A DNA stretch of 64,000 nt from Thalassotalea insulae (GTDB lineage: Bacteria; Pseudomonadota; Gammaproteobacteria; Enterobacterales; Alteromonadaceae). Positions 27,798 to 37,450 of this stretch are shown piece after piece. The stretch lies in the NCBI RefSeq assembly GCF_030161395.1, contig NZ_BSST01000001.1, positions 372,001 to 436,000 of the forward strand, given 5' to 3'. The notes beneath the pieces were generated by a model that was given only the letters and a program-made list of their open reading frames with translations, ran no database searches and was not told the DNA's origin. The translations under genes and the position numbers were made by a program. Positions within the stretch are counted from its first letter, which is position 1. Every line of letters starts with the position of its first letter.

Positions 27798-27896
27798 TTG
27801 CTTCCCTCAAGTGAACTTCAGCGACATTAAGCGCTGCAATTTTACCTGAGATTAAGGTATTATGCGCGCCATTAATCATTAATTTCATCGGTCCAT

Positions 27897-28505
27897 ATGA
27901 GCACTATCGTTTTAGCCACAGGTAATCAGGGAAAAGTAAAAGAGTTAGCTAGTTTGTTAGCCGAACATCACATAGACATTAAGCCACAGAGTGACTTTGA
28001 TGTGCCAGATGTGGCTGAAACTGGCACTACCTTTGTCGAAAATGCCATTATTAAAGCACGACATGCGGCAAAAATTACCGGATTACCGGCAATAGCTGAT
28101 GATTCTGGCCTGGAAGTGGATGCATTGTCAGGTGCGCCCGGCGTTTACTCTGCCCGCTTTGCCGGTGCGAATGCCTCAGATCAAGACAATAACGATAAAT
28201 TACTGGCAGAACTGGCAGATATTCCACAAGCAAATAGAACCGCCCGTTTTCACTGTGTTTTAGTTTATATACGCCACGAAAACGATCCGACACCGATTAT
28301 TTGTCACGGTGTCTGGCAAGGCCGTATTTTAACGGCGCCAAAAGGTGAACAAGGCTTTGGTTACGACCCTTTATTCTGGCTTGAACAACAGCAAATGAGC
28401 TCAGCCGAATTACCACGTGAATTAAAAAATCGATTAAGCCACCGTGGTCAGGCACTTAAGCTATTAGCAGCAGAACTTGCCACCGCAAAGCAAAATAACG
28501 GATAG
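27897..28505 (+). CDS. rdgB: dITP/XTP pyrophosphatase RdgB
   Basis: 202-residue house-cleaning NTPase that removes inosine and xanthosine triphosphates. Family motifs: LATGNQGKVKEL (6-17), PAIADDSGLEVDALSGAPGVYSARFAG (two parts, near 64-90), GEQGFGYDPLFW (near 149-160) and the terminal LSHRGQALKLL. It ends 4 bases before the hemW start, so the pair is coupled. Confidence 0.96.
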   Translation: MSTIVLATGNQGKVKELASLLAEHHIDIKPQSDFDVPDVAETGTTFVENAIIKARHAAKITGLPAIADDSGLEVDALSGAPGVYSARFAGANASDQDNNDKLLAELADIPQANRTARFHCVLVYIRHENDPTPIICHGVWQGRILTAPKGEQGFGYDPLFWLEQQQMSSAELPRELKNRLSHRGQALKLLAAELATAKQNNG

Positions 28506-28509
28506 TCAG

Positions 28510-29655
28510 ATGCTAAGGTTTCCACCACTTTCTCTCTATATTCATATTCCCTGGTGCGTGGAAAAGTGTCCATATTGTGATTTTAATTCTCACGCACTTA
28601 AAGGCGCTATACCAGAAGATGATTACATCAACGAACTGATCAAAGACCTCGATAGCGATATAGCACGTTTTAATCTTAAACAACGTAAGCTCCACACCAT
28701 CTTTATTGGCGGAGGAACGCCTAGCTTGCTATCCGTATCAGCGTTAACTCGTTTATTGGCGCAAGTATTACAACGGTTTGAGCATGATACAGACATTGAA
28801 ATCACACTTGAAGCAAACCCAGGCACAGTTGAAGCAGAAAAATTTATCGGCTTTTTTAACGGCGGCATCTCCCGTTTATCTATCGGCGTACAAAGTTTTG
28901 CTTCCGATAAACTCATTAAATTAGGGCGAATACACGACAGTCAGCAAGCAAAAAATGCTGCGACTTTAGCCCAATCATCAGGAGTAAAAAGTTTTAATTT
29001 AGATATCATGCATGGCTTGCCCAATCAAAATATTGAAAATGCGCTGGACGATCTAAATACCGCAATAGCATTGCAACCAAGTCACCTTTCCTGGTACCAG
29101 TTAACCATTGAACCCAATACTATTTTTTATTCAAAACCACCGACTCTGCCCGTTGATGATACCTTATGGCAAATTCAGGATCAGGGTAATGCCTTGCTGG
29201 AAGCTGCCGGTTATCAGCAGTATGAAATTTCCGCTTTTTGTCAGCCCGGTTTTCAATGTCAGCACAATATTAATTACTGGCAGTTTGGTGACTATTTGGG
29301 TATAGGTTGCGGTGCTCACGGTAAAATTACCGATGTGCAAGCGAATAAAATTTACCGTACCGTTAAAGTTAAGCATCCTAAAGGTTACCTTGATATATCG
29401 CGCCCGCATCTCGATCACCTAAATACGGTTACCAGTGAAGAATTACCGTTTGAATATATGATGAACCGCTTGCGCTTATTTACCCCGTTTAGCGAACAAG
29501 ATTATCAACAGGCGACCGGACTCAGTATCAGTGATATTGCCACACCGTTAACTCAAGCACAGGATAAACAGCTACTGGTTAATAACGGCGCGCAATGGCA
29601 GGTCACCCATCAAGGGCACAGATACTTAAATGATTTATTAACCTTATTTTTATAG
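28510..29655 (+). CDS. hemW: HemW, radical SAM heme chaperone
   Basis: 381 residues from ATG 28510. The radical-SAM cluster motif is C16-x3-C20-x2-C23 in WCVEKCPYCDF, with GGGTPSLLS, EANPGTVEAE and SRLSIGVQSF downstream. The C-terminal HemN-like domain is near 300-375. HemW binds heme and lacks the extra substrate features of oxygen-independent coproporphyrinogen oxidase HemN. The frame is open to 28477, but the longer start would overlap rdgB by 29 bp and adds no conserved residues. Confidence 0.93.
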   Translation: MLRFPPLSLYIHIPWCVEKCPYCDFNSHALKGAIPEDDYINELIKDLDSDIARFNLKQRKLHTIFIGGGTPSLLSVSALTRLLAQVLQRFEHDTDIEITLEANPGTVEAEKFIGFFNGGISRLSIGVQSFASDKLIKLGRIHDSQQAKNAATLAQSSGVKSFNLDIMHGLPNQNIENALDDLNTAIALQPSHLSWYQLTIEPNTIFYSKPPTLPVDDTLWQIQDQGNALLEAAGYQQYEISAFCQPGFQCQHNINYWQFGDYLGIGCGAHGKITDVQANKIYRTVKVKHPKGYLDISRPHLDHLNTVTSEELPFEYMMNRLRLFTPFSEQDYQQATGLSISDIATPLTQAQDKQLLVNNGAQWQVTHQGHRYLNDLLTLFL

Positions 29656-29659
29656 CGAT

Positions 29660-30187
29660 ATGACCACTCAGCAATTCTCACAACAGGCTATCGATCAACA
29701 GTTTATGCGCAGAGCGCTTGAACTGGCTAAACAAGCTGAGCAAATTAACGAGATCCCGGTGGGAGCTGTCGTTGTTGCTGATAATCATATTATCGGCGAA
29801 GGCTTTAATCAGTCAATTTTACTCAATGATCCTTCTGCTCATGCAGAGATGTTAGCGATCCGCCAAGCAGGCGAACAGCTAAACAATTATCGCATGACAA
29901 ATTGTACCTTATATGTCACGCTAGAACCTTGCCCTATGTGCGCAGGGTTATTAGTGCACAGCAGAATTAACCGCCTAGTATTTGCCGCCTCAGATTTAAA
30001 AACAGGTAGTGCAGGTAGCGTGTTTAATTTGACCAACTCGGATAAACTTAATCATCAAATAGCAGTGGAACACGGGGTATTAGCAACAGAATGCAGCCAG
30101 CTATTATCAGATTTTTTTAAGCGACGCCGCGCGGAAAAGAAAGCGCTCAAACAAGCATTAAAACGACAACAAAATGAAACAAACTAA
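29660..30187 (+). CDS. tadA: tRNA-specific adenosine deaminase TadA
   Basis: 175 residues. The zinc deaminase site is complete: H61 and E63 in HAEMLAIR, C91 and C94 in EPCPMCAGLL. The family dimer segment VFAASDLKTGSAGSVFNL follows, with a basic C-terminal tail (RRRAEKKALKQALKR). The enzyme makes inosine at position 34 of tRNA-Arg(ACG) and is normally essential. It starts 4 bases after hemW ends and overlaps the GNAT gene by 14 bp. tadA next to mltF and purL is the E. coli order. Confidence 0.95.
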   Translation: MTTQQFSQQAIDQQFMRRALELAKQAEQINEIPVGAVVVADNHIIGEGFNQSILLNDPSAHAEMLAIRQAGEQLNNYRMTNCTLYVTLEPCPMCAGLLVHSRINRLVFAASDLKTGSAGSVFNLTNSDKLNHQIAVEHGVLATECSQLLSDFFKRRRAEKKALKQALKRQQNETN

Positions 30188-30662
30188 GCTAAATGAGTTT
30201 TCACTGAATTATCTTGCTGAGCTACGTTCGTGGTTTAACGAACAAACTGAGCTGGATAAATGGGCTGGCCCGAATTTTCGTTTTCCCCACACCGCACAAA
30301 GTTTTGCTCAGGATCTAAACACTGAGACCCTAGCATCTTATTGTTTGGTTAATGAAAATGATGAACTACTGGCATTTGGTCAATACTACCAGCGACTAAC
30401 ATGCTGCCATTTAGGTCGTTTAGTAGTTAATCCCAAATACAGAGGAAAAGGCTTGGCCAGCACATTAATTAAAGCGCTGGCAAAAAAAGGCATGCAGCAA
30501 CTTAAATTATCGTCACTATCGTTATTTGTCCTCGCCGATAACCTGACGGCCCTAAATGCTTATAAAAAAATAGGCTTTATTGAGCAAGACTATCCAGAGC
30601 CATTACCGCTGGAAAACTGCCTCTATATGGTGCTACCAATGCCGACATGGCTAAATAGTTAA
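30174..30662 (+). CDS. GNAT family N-acetyltransferase
   Basis: 162 residues. The acetyl-CoA binding motif is LGRLVVNPKYRGKGLASTLIKAL (two parts, near 79-101), with the RGKG pyrophosphate loop. The later NLTALNAYKKIGF is the GNAT motif B region. The N-terminus contains a short WAGP substrate-side motif resembling the RimI/YjaB group. Substrate unknown. It overlaps tadA by 14 bp, so it is probably coexpressed, and its last bases overlap the end of a small minus-strand ORF. Confidence 0.85.
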   Translation: MKQTKLNEFSLNYLAELRSWFNEQTELDKWAGPNFRFPHTAQSFAQDLNTETLASYCLVNENDELLAFGQYYQRLTCCHLGRLVVNPKYRGKGLASTLIKALAKKGMQQLKLSSLSLFVLADNLTALNAYKKIGFIEQDYPEPLPLENCLYMVLPMPTWLNS

Positions 30663-30775
30663 CTTTGATTTTCCTGAAGAAATTGCAACATACGACGACA
30701 ATTTAATTTATGTTTTTGACGAGCGATAATACGCTTACGTTGTGTGGAATGTGAAATTTTTCGTCCTTTTACCAT
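30659..30775 (-). CDS. Small basic protein of 38 residues, unrecognised
   Basis: A short frame reads MVKGRKISHSTQRKRIIA and continues to FLQENQS. It is strongly basic (many Lys and Arg, few acidic residues) with no membrane segment. An AGAGG ribosome site lies 10 bases ahead of the ATG, and the region upstream is AT-rich. The composition resembles ribosome- or nucleic-acid-binding small proteins, but I do not recognise a family. It is convergent with the GNAT gene, overlapping by 4 bp at the stops, and sits downstream of mltF on the same strand. Real expression is inferred from the ribosome site and composition. Confidence 0.5.
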   Translation of the reverse strand: MVKGRKISHSTQRKRIIARQKHKLNCRRMLQFLQENQS

Positions 30776-30908
30776 TATTTATTTACCTCTTTGTAAATTT
30801 GTTTTTATTTAGCTATTTGTTAATTCGCCTCATTTTGACAAAAAAATATGACTACTTTATGACAATAATAGTAGATGTAAGTTCAAACCTTAACAAGCTG
30901 ACGTAACT

Positions 30909-32417
30909 TTAAGAACCAATAACAAGCTCTTGCGCTTCACCTACCTCTTGCTCTGGCTCGATAATTATCGGCGGTAACGGCTGTTGTTCTTGTTGCTGTT
31001 GACGCTCTAATTCCAGCTGTTCCAGTTTTTGCTGCTCTAGCTCTTGCTGCTTATTATCCATCCAGTTCAATGTGTCATAGTAACGGCGAATGTTTTCAAC
31101 ATAATTGACGGGTTCATCACCACGAGCATAACCATACTTGGTTTTTTTATAATATTTTTTTTGCTTCAATAAAGGTAAGCGTTCTTTGACTTCAACCCAA
31201 CGATCGGGGTCTCCCCCCTGCTGACGCGTAATTTTTCGCGCATCATTTAAATGACCCAGACCAACGTTATAAGAAGCTAAGGCAAACCATAATCTATCAG
31301 GATAAGGTACCCGTGCTGGCATACGATCTATCATTTGCTTAAAGTATTTTGCTCCGCCACGAATACTTTGTTCTGCATCAATGCGACTCTTGATCCCCAT
31401 TTGTCTCGCCGTTGGCAGCGTTAACATCATCATCCCACGGACTCCGGTATGAGATCGTGCTCTGGGATTCCAGTGAGATTCCTGATAACTAATCGCGGCT
31501 AACAGCTTCCAGTCGATTTCCTGGCCATACTTTTCAAACAAGTTGCGATATCTCGGCAGTTTATCTTCCACCGCCTTAATGAAAAGCCGGGTATCGACAT
31601 AATTAAACTGCTCAACATGACCATAATATTTATCATCTAACGCTAATAAAGTGCCGTTATGATGCACTTGTCCAAAAAACTCAATTAAACTAGCAAGAAT
31701 TGAATCATCGCCATTATCCGCCACTAACCAAGCCATAGGCTCGGCTTCTTTAATGGTAAAACCTATGCTAATTTCGGGATAATAACGGCGACTGACCGCC
31801 AACGTATTACTGTCAACTATGGTATAATCGATCTCTTCTTCTAGGATCTGCAGTAACAGTTCTTCACTGTCTAGCTCGTCATTTTCCTGCCAAGACAAAT
31901 TCGCATCACTGGCAGCTAGTCGCTCAAGATTTTCCACATGACTGGAATTTGCCGTCACCATTAACTTGCCATCGAGATCACTGATTTTACGCGGCCTAAC
32001 TTTCCCTTGTTTAAATACTAGCTTTTGGCTAATGTCATTATAACTGGGAGCAAACTTATACTTAGCTAACCGTTTATCAGTCACTACTAAACCGGCTGCT
32101 AAAAAATCAACTTCGCCACTTTCTAGCTGTTCAAATAAATCATTTAAACTGTAACTGGCTGAAATTTTTAATTTTACCCCTAAATGATCCGCATACTTTT
32201 TTGCCAGCTCATATTCAAAACCTGTATCTCCTTGAGCACCAACATAATAGCTTGTCGGACCATAAAGGGTACCAACATTGACATAACCACGTGATTTTAT
32301 TTTTGCCAGGCTCGCCCCTTGCTGCTCGGTCTGACACGCCTGCAACATCACGCTTAAAAAAATTGCGATAACAAGAAAAACGTTATTTTTTAAAATATTA
32401 AATAAAACATGCTTCAT
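30909..32417 (-). CDS. mltF: Membrane-bound lytic murein transglycosylase F
   Basis: 502 residues. A signal with lipobox LQAC (lipidated C28) is followed by a periplasmic amino-acid-binding-protein-like domain (about 35-265). The catalytic SLT domain (about 290-430) contains the catalytic Glu in AISYQESHWNPRARS, then GVRGMMMLT and ALASYNVGLGH. The C-terminal 50 residues are Q/E-rich low complexity, longer than in enteric MltF. It cleaves peptidoglycan to 1,6-anhydro products at the outer membrane. It diverges from purL as in E. coli. Confidence 0.93.
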   Translation of the reverse strand: MKHVLFNILKNNVFLVIAIFLSVMLQACQTEQQGASLAKIKSRGYVNVGTLYGPTSYYVGAQGDTGFEYELAKKYADHLGVKLKISASYSLNDLFEQLESGEVDFLAAGLVVTDKRLAKYKFAPSYNDISQKLVFKQGKVRPRKISDLDGKLMVTANSSHVENLERLAASDANLSWQENDELDSEELLLQILEEEIDYTIVDSNTLAVSRRYYPEISIGFTIKEAEPMAWLVADNGDDSILASLIEFFGQVHHNGTLLALDDKYYGHVEQFNYVDTRLFIKAVEDKLPRYRNLFEKYGQEIDWKLLAAISYQESHWNPRARSHTGVRGMMMLTLPTARQMGIKSRIDAEQSIRGGAKYFKQMIDRMPARVPYPDRLWFALASYNVGLGHLNDARKITRQQGGDPDRWVEVKERLPLLKQKKYYKKTKYGYARGDEPVNYVENIRRYYDTLNWMDNKQQELEQQKLEQLELERQQQQEQQPLPPIIIEPEQEVGEAQELVIGS

Positions 32418-32495
32418 AAGCGCTTATTGTGTCTTGCTTTTATTTTTAGATAAAGACATTTTTTAATTATAGTGTAAACAAGCTATTAATTTTAC

Positions 32496-32524
32496 TTATC
32501 AAAACAGTCTAACTCGACTATAAT
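32496..32524 (+). promoter_or_regulatory. Likely sigma-70 promoter of purL
   Basis: A perfect TATAAT (32519-32524) with TTATCA (32496-32501) 17 bp upstream, about 45 bp before the purL start. I saw no PurR palindrome around it. Confidence 0.65.
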
Positions 32525-32569
32525 ACGCGCGATTTTTTCCCCTAATTTAATTTACTAGTGAGTAAACAA

Positions 32570-35500
32570 ATGGCGATGTTGATCCAAACTCTTCGTGGCG
32601 CTCCAGCGTTATCTGATTTCCGTATTAAAAAACTTTTAAATCAGTGTGCTGAACTTAGCCTTCCTGTGACAAACATTTATGCAGAGTTTACCCACTTTGC
32701 TCATTTATCTGCACCATTAACCGATGATGAAACAAATGTTTTGGCCAAATTATTAACCTACGGCCCAACCATTGAAGAGCATGAACCAGCAGGCACGTTA
32801 TTATTAGTCACCCCACGCCCGGGCACTATCTCACCTTGGTCTTCAAAATCTACCGACATCGCTCACAATTGTGGTTTAGCTAAAGTTGAACGCTTAGAAC
32901 GCGGCATTGCTTACTATGTAACGAGCGACACACTTTCAACCGCTCAAGAAAAACAGTTAAATAACCTTATTCATGATCGTATGATGGAATCTATTTTTAC
33001 TGATTTCAATGACGCACAAGCATTGTTCGCAACAGCTGAGCCAGGTGAATATAGTTCAGTTGATGTATTAACTGGCGGTCGTGAAGCATTAGCAACAGCC
33101 AATATTGAATTAGGTCTAGCACTTGCCGAAGATGAAATTACCTACCTTGCAGATAACTTCGCAAAACTTGGCCGTAACCCACATGACATAGAGCTTTACA
33201 TGTTTGCTCAAGCTAACTCTGAGCATTGTCGTCATAAGATTTTTAACGCTGACTGGACAATTGATGGTGTTAAGCAAGAAAAATCATTATTTAAAATGAT
33301 CCGTAATACTCACGAAGTTAATCCAGACTACGTCTTATCGGCTTATAAAGATAATGCTGCTGTTATGGTGGGTTCTGAAGGCGGTCGTTTCTTTGCTGAT
33401 CCACAAACGCAAGAATATGGCTATCACCATGAAGATATTCAAATCTTGATGAAAGTTGAAACTCACAACCACCCGACAGCTATTTCACCTTATCCAGGCG
33501 CAGCTACTGGTTCTGGCGGAGAAATTCGTGATGAAGGGGCAACCGGTGTCGGCTCAAAACCAAAAGCAGGTTTAGTCGGTTTTTCTGTGTCAAACTTACG
33601 TATTCCAGGCTTTGAACAACCTTGGGAAACTGATTTTGGTAAACCGGATCGCATTGTTAGTGCCTTAGACATCATGGTAGAAGGCCCACTAGGTGGCGCA
33701 GCATTTAATAACGAATTTGGTCGTCCGGCGATTACCGGTTATTTTCGCACCTATGAAGAACAAGTAAATTCTTTCAACGGCACAGAGGTTCGTGGTTATC
33801 ACAAGCCGATTATGATTGCTGGTGGTTTAGGTAATATTCGTGATCAGCATGTACAAAAAGGTGAAATTAATGTTGGCGCTAACTTAATAGTTTTAGGTGG
33901 CCCAGCAATGAATATCGGCCTTGGTGGCGGTGCTGCTTCTTCAATGGCATCTGGTCAATCAGCAGAAGATTTAGATTTTGCCTCAGTGCAACGTGAAAAC
34001 CCAGAAATGGAACGTCGCTGTCAGGAAGTTATCGACCGCTGTTGGCAACTAGGTGATGACAACCCTATCCTATTTATTCACGATGTCGGCGCAGGGGGTT
34101 TATCAAATGCCTTCCCAGAACTAGTTTCAGATGGCGGCCGTGGTGGTAACTTTGAACTGCGTAACGTTCCTAATGATGAACGTAGCATGGCACCACATGA
34201 GATTTGGTGTAATGAATCACAAGAGCGCTATGTATTAGCGGTTTCTGATGAGCAGCTTGCTGTTTTTGAAAAAATTTGTCAACGCGAACGAGCACCATTC
34301 GCCGTTGTTGGCCGCGCCACTGAAGAAGAGCATTTAACCGTTACTGATTCGCACTTTGCTGGTACAGAAAAAGATACGCCAATTGATTTACCTCTCGACG
34401 TCTTATTAGGTAAAACACCTAAGATCATCAAGGATGTTAAATCGGTAGCAACAGCGGGTGATGAGTTAGACTTTAGCGAAGTAACTGTTGCGGATGCTGC
34501 TGATCGTTTATTACGCTTACCGACTATCGCTGAAAAAACATTTTTAATTACCATTGGTGACCGTACAGTAACCGGTATGGTTAACCGCGACCAAATGGTC
34601 GGCCCGTGGCAGGTTCCTGTAGCTAACTGTGGTGTCACTGCAGCAGCACTTGATTCTTATCATGGTGAAGCCATGTCTATGGGTGAACGCACGCCAGTTG
34701 CCTTACTTAACTATGGAGCATCTGCCCGCTTAGCCATCGCAGAGTCATTAACCAACATGGCTGGTACTGACATAGGTGATTTAAATCGCATTAAACTCTC
34801 TGCTAACTGGATGTCGCCAGCTGGCCATCCAGGTGAAGATGCCGGGCTTTATCAAGCAGTAAAAGCTGTGGGTGAAGAGCTTTGTCCAGCACTAGGCTTA
34901 ACCGTGCCAGTGGGTAAAGATTCAATGTCGATGAAAACTCAATGGCAACAAGATGGGGTCGAAAAATCGGTCACCTCTCCTTTGTCATTAATTATCACCG
35001 CGTTTGGCCGTGTAGAAGATATTCGTAAAACAGTGACTCCACAACTTAGAACAGACAAAGGCGACAGCCGTATTGTCGCTATTGACTTATCCGGCGGCAA
35101 AAATCGTTTAGGCGGCTCTTGTTTAGCGCAAGTTTACAAGCAACTGGGTAAAGAAACCCCTGATGTTGATAATGCGGAAATTTTAAAAGGCTTTTTCAAT
35201 GCGATGCAAACTCTTGTCCGCGAAGAAATGTTAATCGCTTACCATGACCGCAGTGACGGTGGCTTATTTACCACAGTGGCAGAAATGGCATTTGCCGGTC
35301 ATACAGGTGTAGATATTGATCTAAGCAAGCTTCAAGGTACTGATTTAGAAGTATTGTTTAACGAAGAACTTGGCGCAGTTATTCAAATTCGTGAAGACGA
35401 TGTTGAAGCAATCCATCAGATTTTAGCACAGCACGATATTTTAGCCTTATGCACTGACATAGGCCGCATTAATCAAGATGATATGATTCGCTTTACTCGT

Positions 35501-36496
35501 AATGATCAAGAAGTGTTAGTTAACTCTCGCACCTATTTCAGAACCGTATGGGCGGAGACAACGCTTAAGATGCAAGCAATGCGTGATAACCCAGAGTGTG
35601 CCCAGCAAGAATTCGATGTTAAATTTGATACAGAAGATCCCGGTTTAAATACAGCACTGACCTTTGATATCAACGAAGATATCGTTGCCGATTTGATCGC
35701 TAAAGATGCCCAAAGCGGTAACAACCCGAAAGTAGCCATATTACGTGAACAAGGGGTTAACTCTCATGTTGAAATGGCAGCGGCATTTGACCGTGCAGGC
35801 TTTATCGCTATTGATGTTCATATGTCAGATATTCTTGAAGGTCGTGTTGATCTAGCTGATTTTAACGGTTTAGTCGCTTGTGGCGGTTTCTCTTACGGTG
35901 ACGTCTTAGGTGCTGGTGAAGGCTGGGCAAAATCTATTTTATTTAACGCCAAAGCTAAAGCTATGTTTAAAGCCTTTTTCCATCGTGAAAATACCTTTAG
36001 TTTAGGGGTGTGTAACGGTTGTCAGATGTTATCAAATCTGAAGGAAATCATTCCTGGCAGTGACGCATGGCCACACTTTGTTCAGAATAAATCAGAACGT
36101 TTTGAAGCGCGATTCTCATTAGTTGAAATTCAGGAAAGTCCATCGATCTTCTTTAAAGGCATGGAAGGTTCACGTATGCCAATTGCGGTATCTCATGGTG
36201 AAGGTCATGCAGAATTCAAATCAGAGCAAGCAATCGCTGCCGCAAATGATTCTGGCACAGTATCGATGCGCTACGTTGATAACTATGGTGAAGTAACGGA
36301 AACCTACCCGGCGAACCCTAACGGTTCACCTGATGGAATCACTTCATTAACCACCAGCGATGGTCGAGTCACAATAATGATGCCGCACCCTGAACGGGTT
36401 TTCAGAACAGTAGCAAACTCTTGGCACCCAGACGAATGGTTAGAAGATTCACCTTGGGTCCGAATGTTCCGCAACGCAAGAAAATTTGTTGGCTAA
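32570..36496 (+). CDS. purL: Phosphoribosylformylglycinamidine synthase
   Basis: About 1308 residues, the long single-chain proteobacterial form that makes FGAM in purine synthesis. The N-terminal domain is followed by the linker and two AIRS-like halves (MKVETHNHPTAISPYPGAATG near 300; later VGKDSMSMKTQW). The C-terminal class I glutamine amidotransferase has the nucleophile Cys in LGVCNGCQML and His/Glu in MPHPERVFR. The frame is open to GTG 32558. I prefer ATG 32570 (a second ATG is at 32576), since family proteins begin only a few residues before LRGAPALSDFR. Followed by a strong terminator. Confidence 0.96.
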   Translation: MAMLIQTLRGAPALSDFRIKKLLNQCAELSLPVTNIYAEFTHFAHLSAPLTDDETNVLAKLLTYGPTIEEHEPAGTLLLVTPRPGTISPWSSKSTDIAHNCGLAKVERLERGIAYYVTSDTLSTAQEKQLNNLIHDRMMESIFTDFNDAQALFATAEPGEYSSVDVLTGGREALATANIELGLALAEDEITYLADNFAKLGRNPHDIELYMFAQANSEHCRHKIFNADWTIDGVKQEKSLFKMIRNTHEVNPDYVLSAYKDNAAVMVGSEGGRFFADPQTQEYGYHHEDIQILMKVETHNHPTAISPYPGAATGSGGEIRDEGATGVGSKPKAGLVGFSVSNLRIPGFEQPWETDFGKPDRIVSALDIMVEGPLGGAAFNNEFGRPAITGYFRTYEEQVNSFNGTEVRGYHKPIMIAGGLGNIRDQHVQKGEINVGANLIVLGGPAMNIGLGGGAASSMASGQSAEDLDFASVQRENPEMERRCQEVIDRCWQLGDDNPILFIHDVGAGGLSNAFPELVSDGGRGGNFELRNVPNDERSMAPHEIWCNESQERYVLAVSDEQLAVFEKICQRERAPFAVVGRATEEEHLTVTDSHFAGTEKDTPIDLPLDVLLGKTPKIIKDVKSVATAGDELDFSEVTVADAADRLLRLPTIAEKTFLITIGDRTVTGMVNRDQMVGPWQVPVANCGVTAAALDSYHGEAMSMGERTPVALLNYGASARLAIAESLTNMAGTDIGDLNRIKLSANWMSPAGHPGEDAGLYQAVKAVGEELCPALGLTVPVGKDSMSMKTQWQQDGVEKSVTSPLSLIITAFGRVEDIRKTVTPQLRTDKGDSRIVAIDLSGGKNRLGGSCLAQVYKQLGKETPDVDNAEILKGFFNAMQTLVREEMLIAYHDRSDGGLFTTVAEMAFAGHTGVDIDLSKLQGTDLEVLFNEELGAVIQIREDDVEAIHQILAQHDILALCTDIGRINQDDMIRFTRNDQEVLVNSRTYFRTVWAETTLKMQAMRDNPECAQQEFDVKFDTEDPGLNTALTFDINEDIVADLIAKDAQSGNNPKVAILREQGVNSHVEMAAAFDRAGFIAIDVHMSDILEGRVDLADFNGLVACGGFSYGDVLGAGEGWAKSILFNAKAKAMFKAFFHRENTFSLGVCNGCQMLSNLKEIIPGSDAWPHFVQNKSERFEARFSLVEIQESPSIFFKGMEGSRMPIAVSHGEGHAEFKSEQAIAAANDSGTVSMRYVDNYGEVTETYPANPNGSPDGITSLTTSDGRVTIMMPHPERVFRTVANSWHPDEWLEDSPWVRMFRNARKFVG

Positions 36497-36520
36497 TATC
36501 GCAAGCAAGTAAAATTCAAT

Positions 36521-36548
36521 AAAAAACCGAGCCTTGCTCGGTTTTTTT
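36521..36548. terminator. Terminator between purL and uspE
   Basis: AAAAAACCGAGC pairs with GCTCGGTTTTTTT around a short loop; the genes converge, and A and T runs on both sides allow it to work in both directions. Confidence 0.9.
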
Positions 36549-36566
36549 ATCCGTTAATAAATGTGA

Positions 36567-37442
36567 TTAATGAACAGCATTTGGCTGTAAGGCTAAAATA
36601 TCACAAGGCAATTTATCCATGACATAGTCGATAGCATGGCCCTTAATGTCGGCAAGCAAGCCCCGATGTTCATTACAACCGATGATCACCATATTGGCAT
36701 TTAAGCTCTGCGCCTGATGTGGTAATACATCATCAACAATACCTTCTTCAATATGTAATTTATCAACTGATAATTGATAAGGCTCAACCAACTCAACCAG
36801 GTGTCGTAAATGTTCAGAGTATTCATCAGAGTTTACTTTGTTTTGCTCAAATGAAATCTGACAACTTTTTGAATAGCAACTAACAAAATGACAGTCGCTT
36901 GACAATAATTTCGCCATCACATCGGTTTTTTCTATAATTTTCTGGTTAAATTTCTGGTGTACAATGGAGTGCTCATCCGTGCCAACCGCAGCTAATATAT
37001 GACCATGCTGATGCCAGTCATGGCTACCAACAAATAAAACCGCATCTTGGCTAACATCGATGAGCTCATGCTCTTCCTTATGACTGGTAAACGGCCAGAA
37101 ATTAGAGTGTGGTGTATTATGTTCCGCTACCAATAAATCATATGAATCATGTTCAAGTTGCTGTTCTACAGCATGAGCAACCTCATTATCATTGACAATA
37201 TTGACCATTGCCGAAATACCGTACTGATTAGCAAGCTCCATGATATCTTTCACATGAGACGTCATATTTGTTAACTGCTCATGATGCATTAACCACTTCG
37301 AATAATAATTGACTTTCGGCTTGACGAATAAAACGGTCAATTGAGCATGATTTCTTTTTGCTAAAAATAGTGATTTTTTTACCGCAACCAATCCATCTGA
37401 TGAGGATTGGACAAGCGTGAGAATATTCTGAAAATTACGCAT
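36567..37442 (-). CDS. uspE: Universal stress protein with two Usp domains (UspE-like)
   Basis: 291 residues formed by two tandem Usp folds (about 5-140 and 150-288). The second ends with the family strand-loop ANMVIIGCNEHRGLLADIKG followed by YVMDKLPCDILAL. The first has LLVAEHN and AVLFVGS. The ATP-binding G-2x-G-9x-G(S/T) pattern is not clearly kept in either half, as in UspE-type proteins. The role would be stress resistance; binding partners are unknown. The leader upstream of the start can fold into alternative hairpins touching the ribosome site (see 37451-37491). Confidence 0.83.
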   Translation of the reverse strand: MRNFQNILTLVQSSSDGLVAVKKSLFLAKRNHAQLTVLFVKPKVNYYSKWLMHHEQLTNMTSHVKDIMELANQYGISAMVNIVNDNEVAHAVEQQLEHDSYDLLVAEHNTPHSNFWPFTSHKEEHELIDVSQDAVLFVGSHDWHQHGHILAAVGTDEHSIVHQKFNQKIIEKTDVMAKLLSSDCHFVSCYSKSCQISFEQNKVNSDEYSEHLRHLVELVEPYQLSVDKLHIEEGIVDDVLPHQAQSLNANMVIIGCNEHRGLLADIKGHAIDYVMDKLPCDILALQPNAVH

Positions 37443-37450
37443 AGCTTATT

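Noticed and set aside
28477..28509. Longer start for hemW
   Set aside because: It would overlap rdgB by 29 bp and adds residues not seen in HemW proteins.
30909..31070. Gln/Glu-rich 3' end of mltF as a repeat or frameshift tail
   Set aside because: Low-complexity but continuous with the mltF frame and not tandem at the DNA level; treated as part of the protein.
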